DNA of 64,000 bases from Pseudohongiella spirulinae. GTDB taxonomy: Bacteria > Pseudomonadota > Gammaproteobacteria > Pseudomonadales > Pseudohongiellaceae. The notes beneath the pieces were generated by a model. It was not told where the DNA came from. It did no database searches and saw only the letters and a list, made by a program, of their open reading frames with translations. How positions within the stretch are numbered: position 1 is the stretch's first letter; the number at the start of each line of letters is the position of its first letter. Of this stretch, positions 63,650 to 64,000 are shown piece by piece. Position numbers and translations under genes: made by a program. Where the stretch lies: assembly GCF_001444425.1 (NCBI RefSeq), contig NZ_CP013189.1, positions 1,612,001-1,676,000 on the forward strand, read 5' to 3'.

Positions 63650-64000
63650 GCTGTTCTCCTTGCGCGACGGTCAATTGTCCACTGAATCGCGCAATTTCTG
63701 CGCTTGAATTCCAGAAGCTGGCGAGCAGCTCAACCCGTTGAAGTTGTCTGTCCAGTGCCATACCGCGAATCTTTAATAAATCGAAACTCCCACGAAGCAT
63801 AAAATCATATTCCCGGACTGCCAGATTCAGCATCTGCTCAAGACGGGGCAGGTCAGCCTGATCAAGTTGCCGAATGCTTTTTGATGATTGTTCTCTCTGG
63901 ATAAAAGCCTGTCGGAGCTGGTCACTTAGTTTATTTTCAAGTTGAGAAGCCTGCGCTTGCAGCAGTAAAGTTCGCGCGTTTAGAGCCGCAAACCGCGCCT
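63642..64000 (-). CDS. TolC-family outer-membrane factor, C-terminal part
   Basis: The 5' end lies outside the window. The open frame runs from the window edge to TGA at 63642-63644. The visible 119 residues are helical and heptad-like (RQAFIQREQSSKSIRQLDQ) and match the closing part of CzcC/CusC-type efflux proteins, ending near LLASFWNSSAEIARFSGQL. Together with the multicopper oxidase it suggests a copper-export operon (like cusC or copB). Assignment is moderate because only the end is present. Confidence 0.7.
   Translation of the reverse strand, partial: ARFAALNARTLLLQAQASQLENKLSDQLRQAFIQREQSSKSIRQLDQADLPRLEQMLNLAVREYDFMLRGSFDLLKIRGMALDRQLQRVELLASFWNSSAEIARFSGQLTVAQGEQHD

Overview
This 64 kb window is chromosomal core sequence from a gammaproteobacterium of moderate GC content. 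The block yceD-rpmF-plsX-fabD-fabG-acpP-fabF-pabC-mltG-tmk-holB-pilZ (no fabH after plsX) has the Pseudomonas-type order. The gltA / sdhCDAB-sucAB-lpd-sucCD cluster, the ffs-dnaX-ybaB-recR run, GlnRS/GluRS-type gltX and the TtpC-type TonB2 operon also fit Gammaproteobacteria. Two secreted PQQ dehydrogenases, the TonB2/TtpC system and the compact gene packing suggest a marine heterotroph related to the Pseudomonadales/Cellvibrionales. That placement is inference; no 16S gene is present.

Layout. 1-2001: end of nfuA, then three minus-strand genes (dimeric dUTPase, coiled-coil protein, membrane-anchored unknown). 2182-5152: tRNA-Glu, an ABC-2 exporter pair joined to queF, and tRNA-Ser. 5268-9099: two tandem overlapping PQQ beta-propeller dehydrogenases. 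9113-16051: SRP RNA, dnaX, ybaB, recR, rnd, a ycgN-like Cys-cluster gene, a small membrane protein, and a MoxR ATPase with its CoxE-like VWA partner. 16079-25304: fadD, hrpA, an MlaA-family gene, terB-like and dusA on the minus strand, gltX. 25329-25677: tRNA-Ala and a pair of inverted REP-like palindromes. 25694-38537: the TCA block, with gltA divergent from sdhCDAB-sucAB-lpd-sucCD. 38910-44041: DUF3450-ttpC-exbB-exbD-tonB-TPR energy-transduction operon. 44140-48963: htpG, argS (minus), rluC. 49047-58755: the fatty-acid/replication operon ending in pilZ and a DUF411 lipoprotein. 58727-64000: an L-2-hydroxyglutarate-dehydrogenase-like oxidase, glutathione reductase, a diguanylate cyclase, and a minus-strand pair (TolC-like outer-membrane factor, truncated by the window edge, then a Tat-exported multicopper oxidase) that looks like copper handling.

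How it works together. Most genes are housekeeping: central carbon oxidation, fatty-acid elongation, replication clamp loading, RNA processing and tRNA charging. The accessory parts are the periplasmic PQQ dehydrogenases, the TonB2 complex and the copper/redox genes near the right end.

The observations most worth checking are these. (1) An A10 run in dnaX, just after the clamp-loader domains, where a shift into either alternative frame meets a stop within about ten codons; this predicts a gamma-type short product. (2) A close match to a sigma-32 promoter for htpG that overlaps the preceding gene's stop codon and lies directly against its terminator hairpin. (3) Two perfect reverse-complement 27-nt palindromes flanking a structured spacer beside gltA. 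(4) -10 elements so close to the rluC and yceD start codons that leaderless mRNAs are predicted. (5) A small ORF with a strong ribosome-binding site just ahead of sdhC. I found no CRISPR array, prophage, transposase gene or convincing wholly new system.
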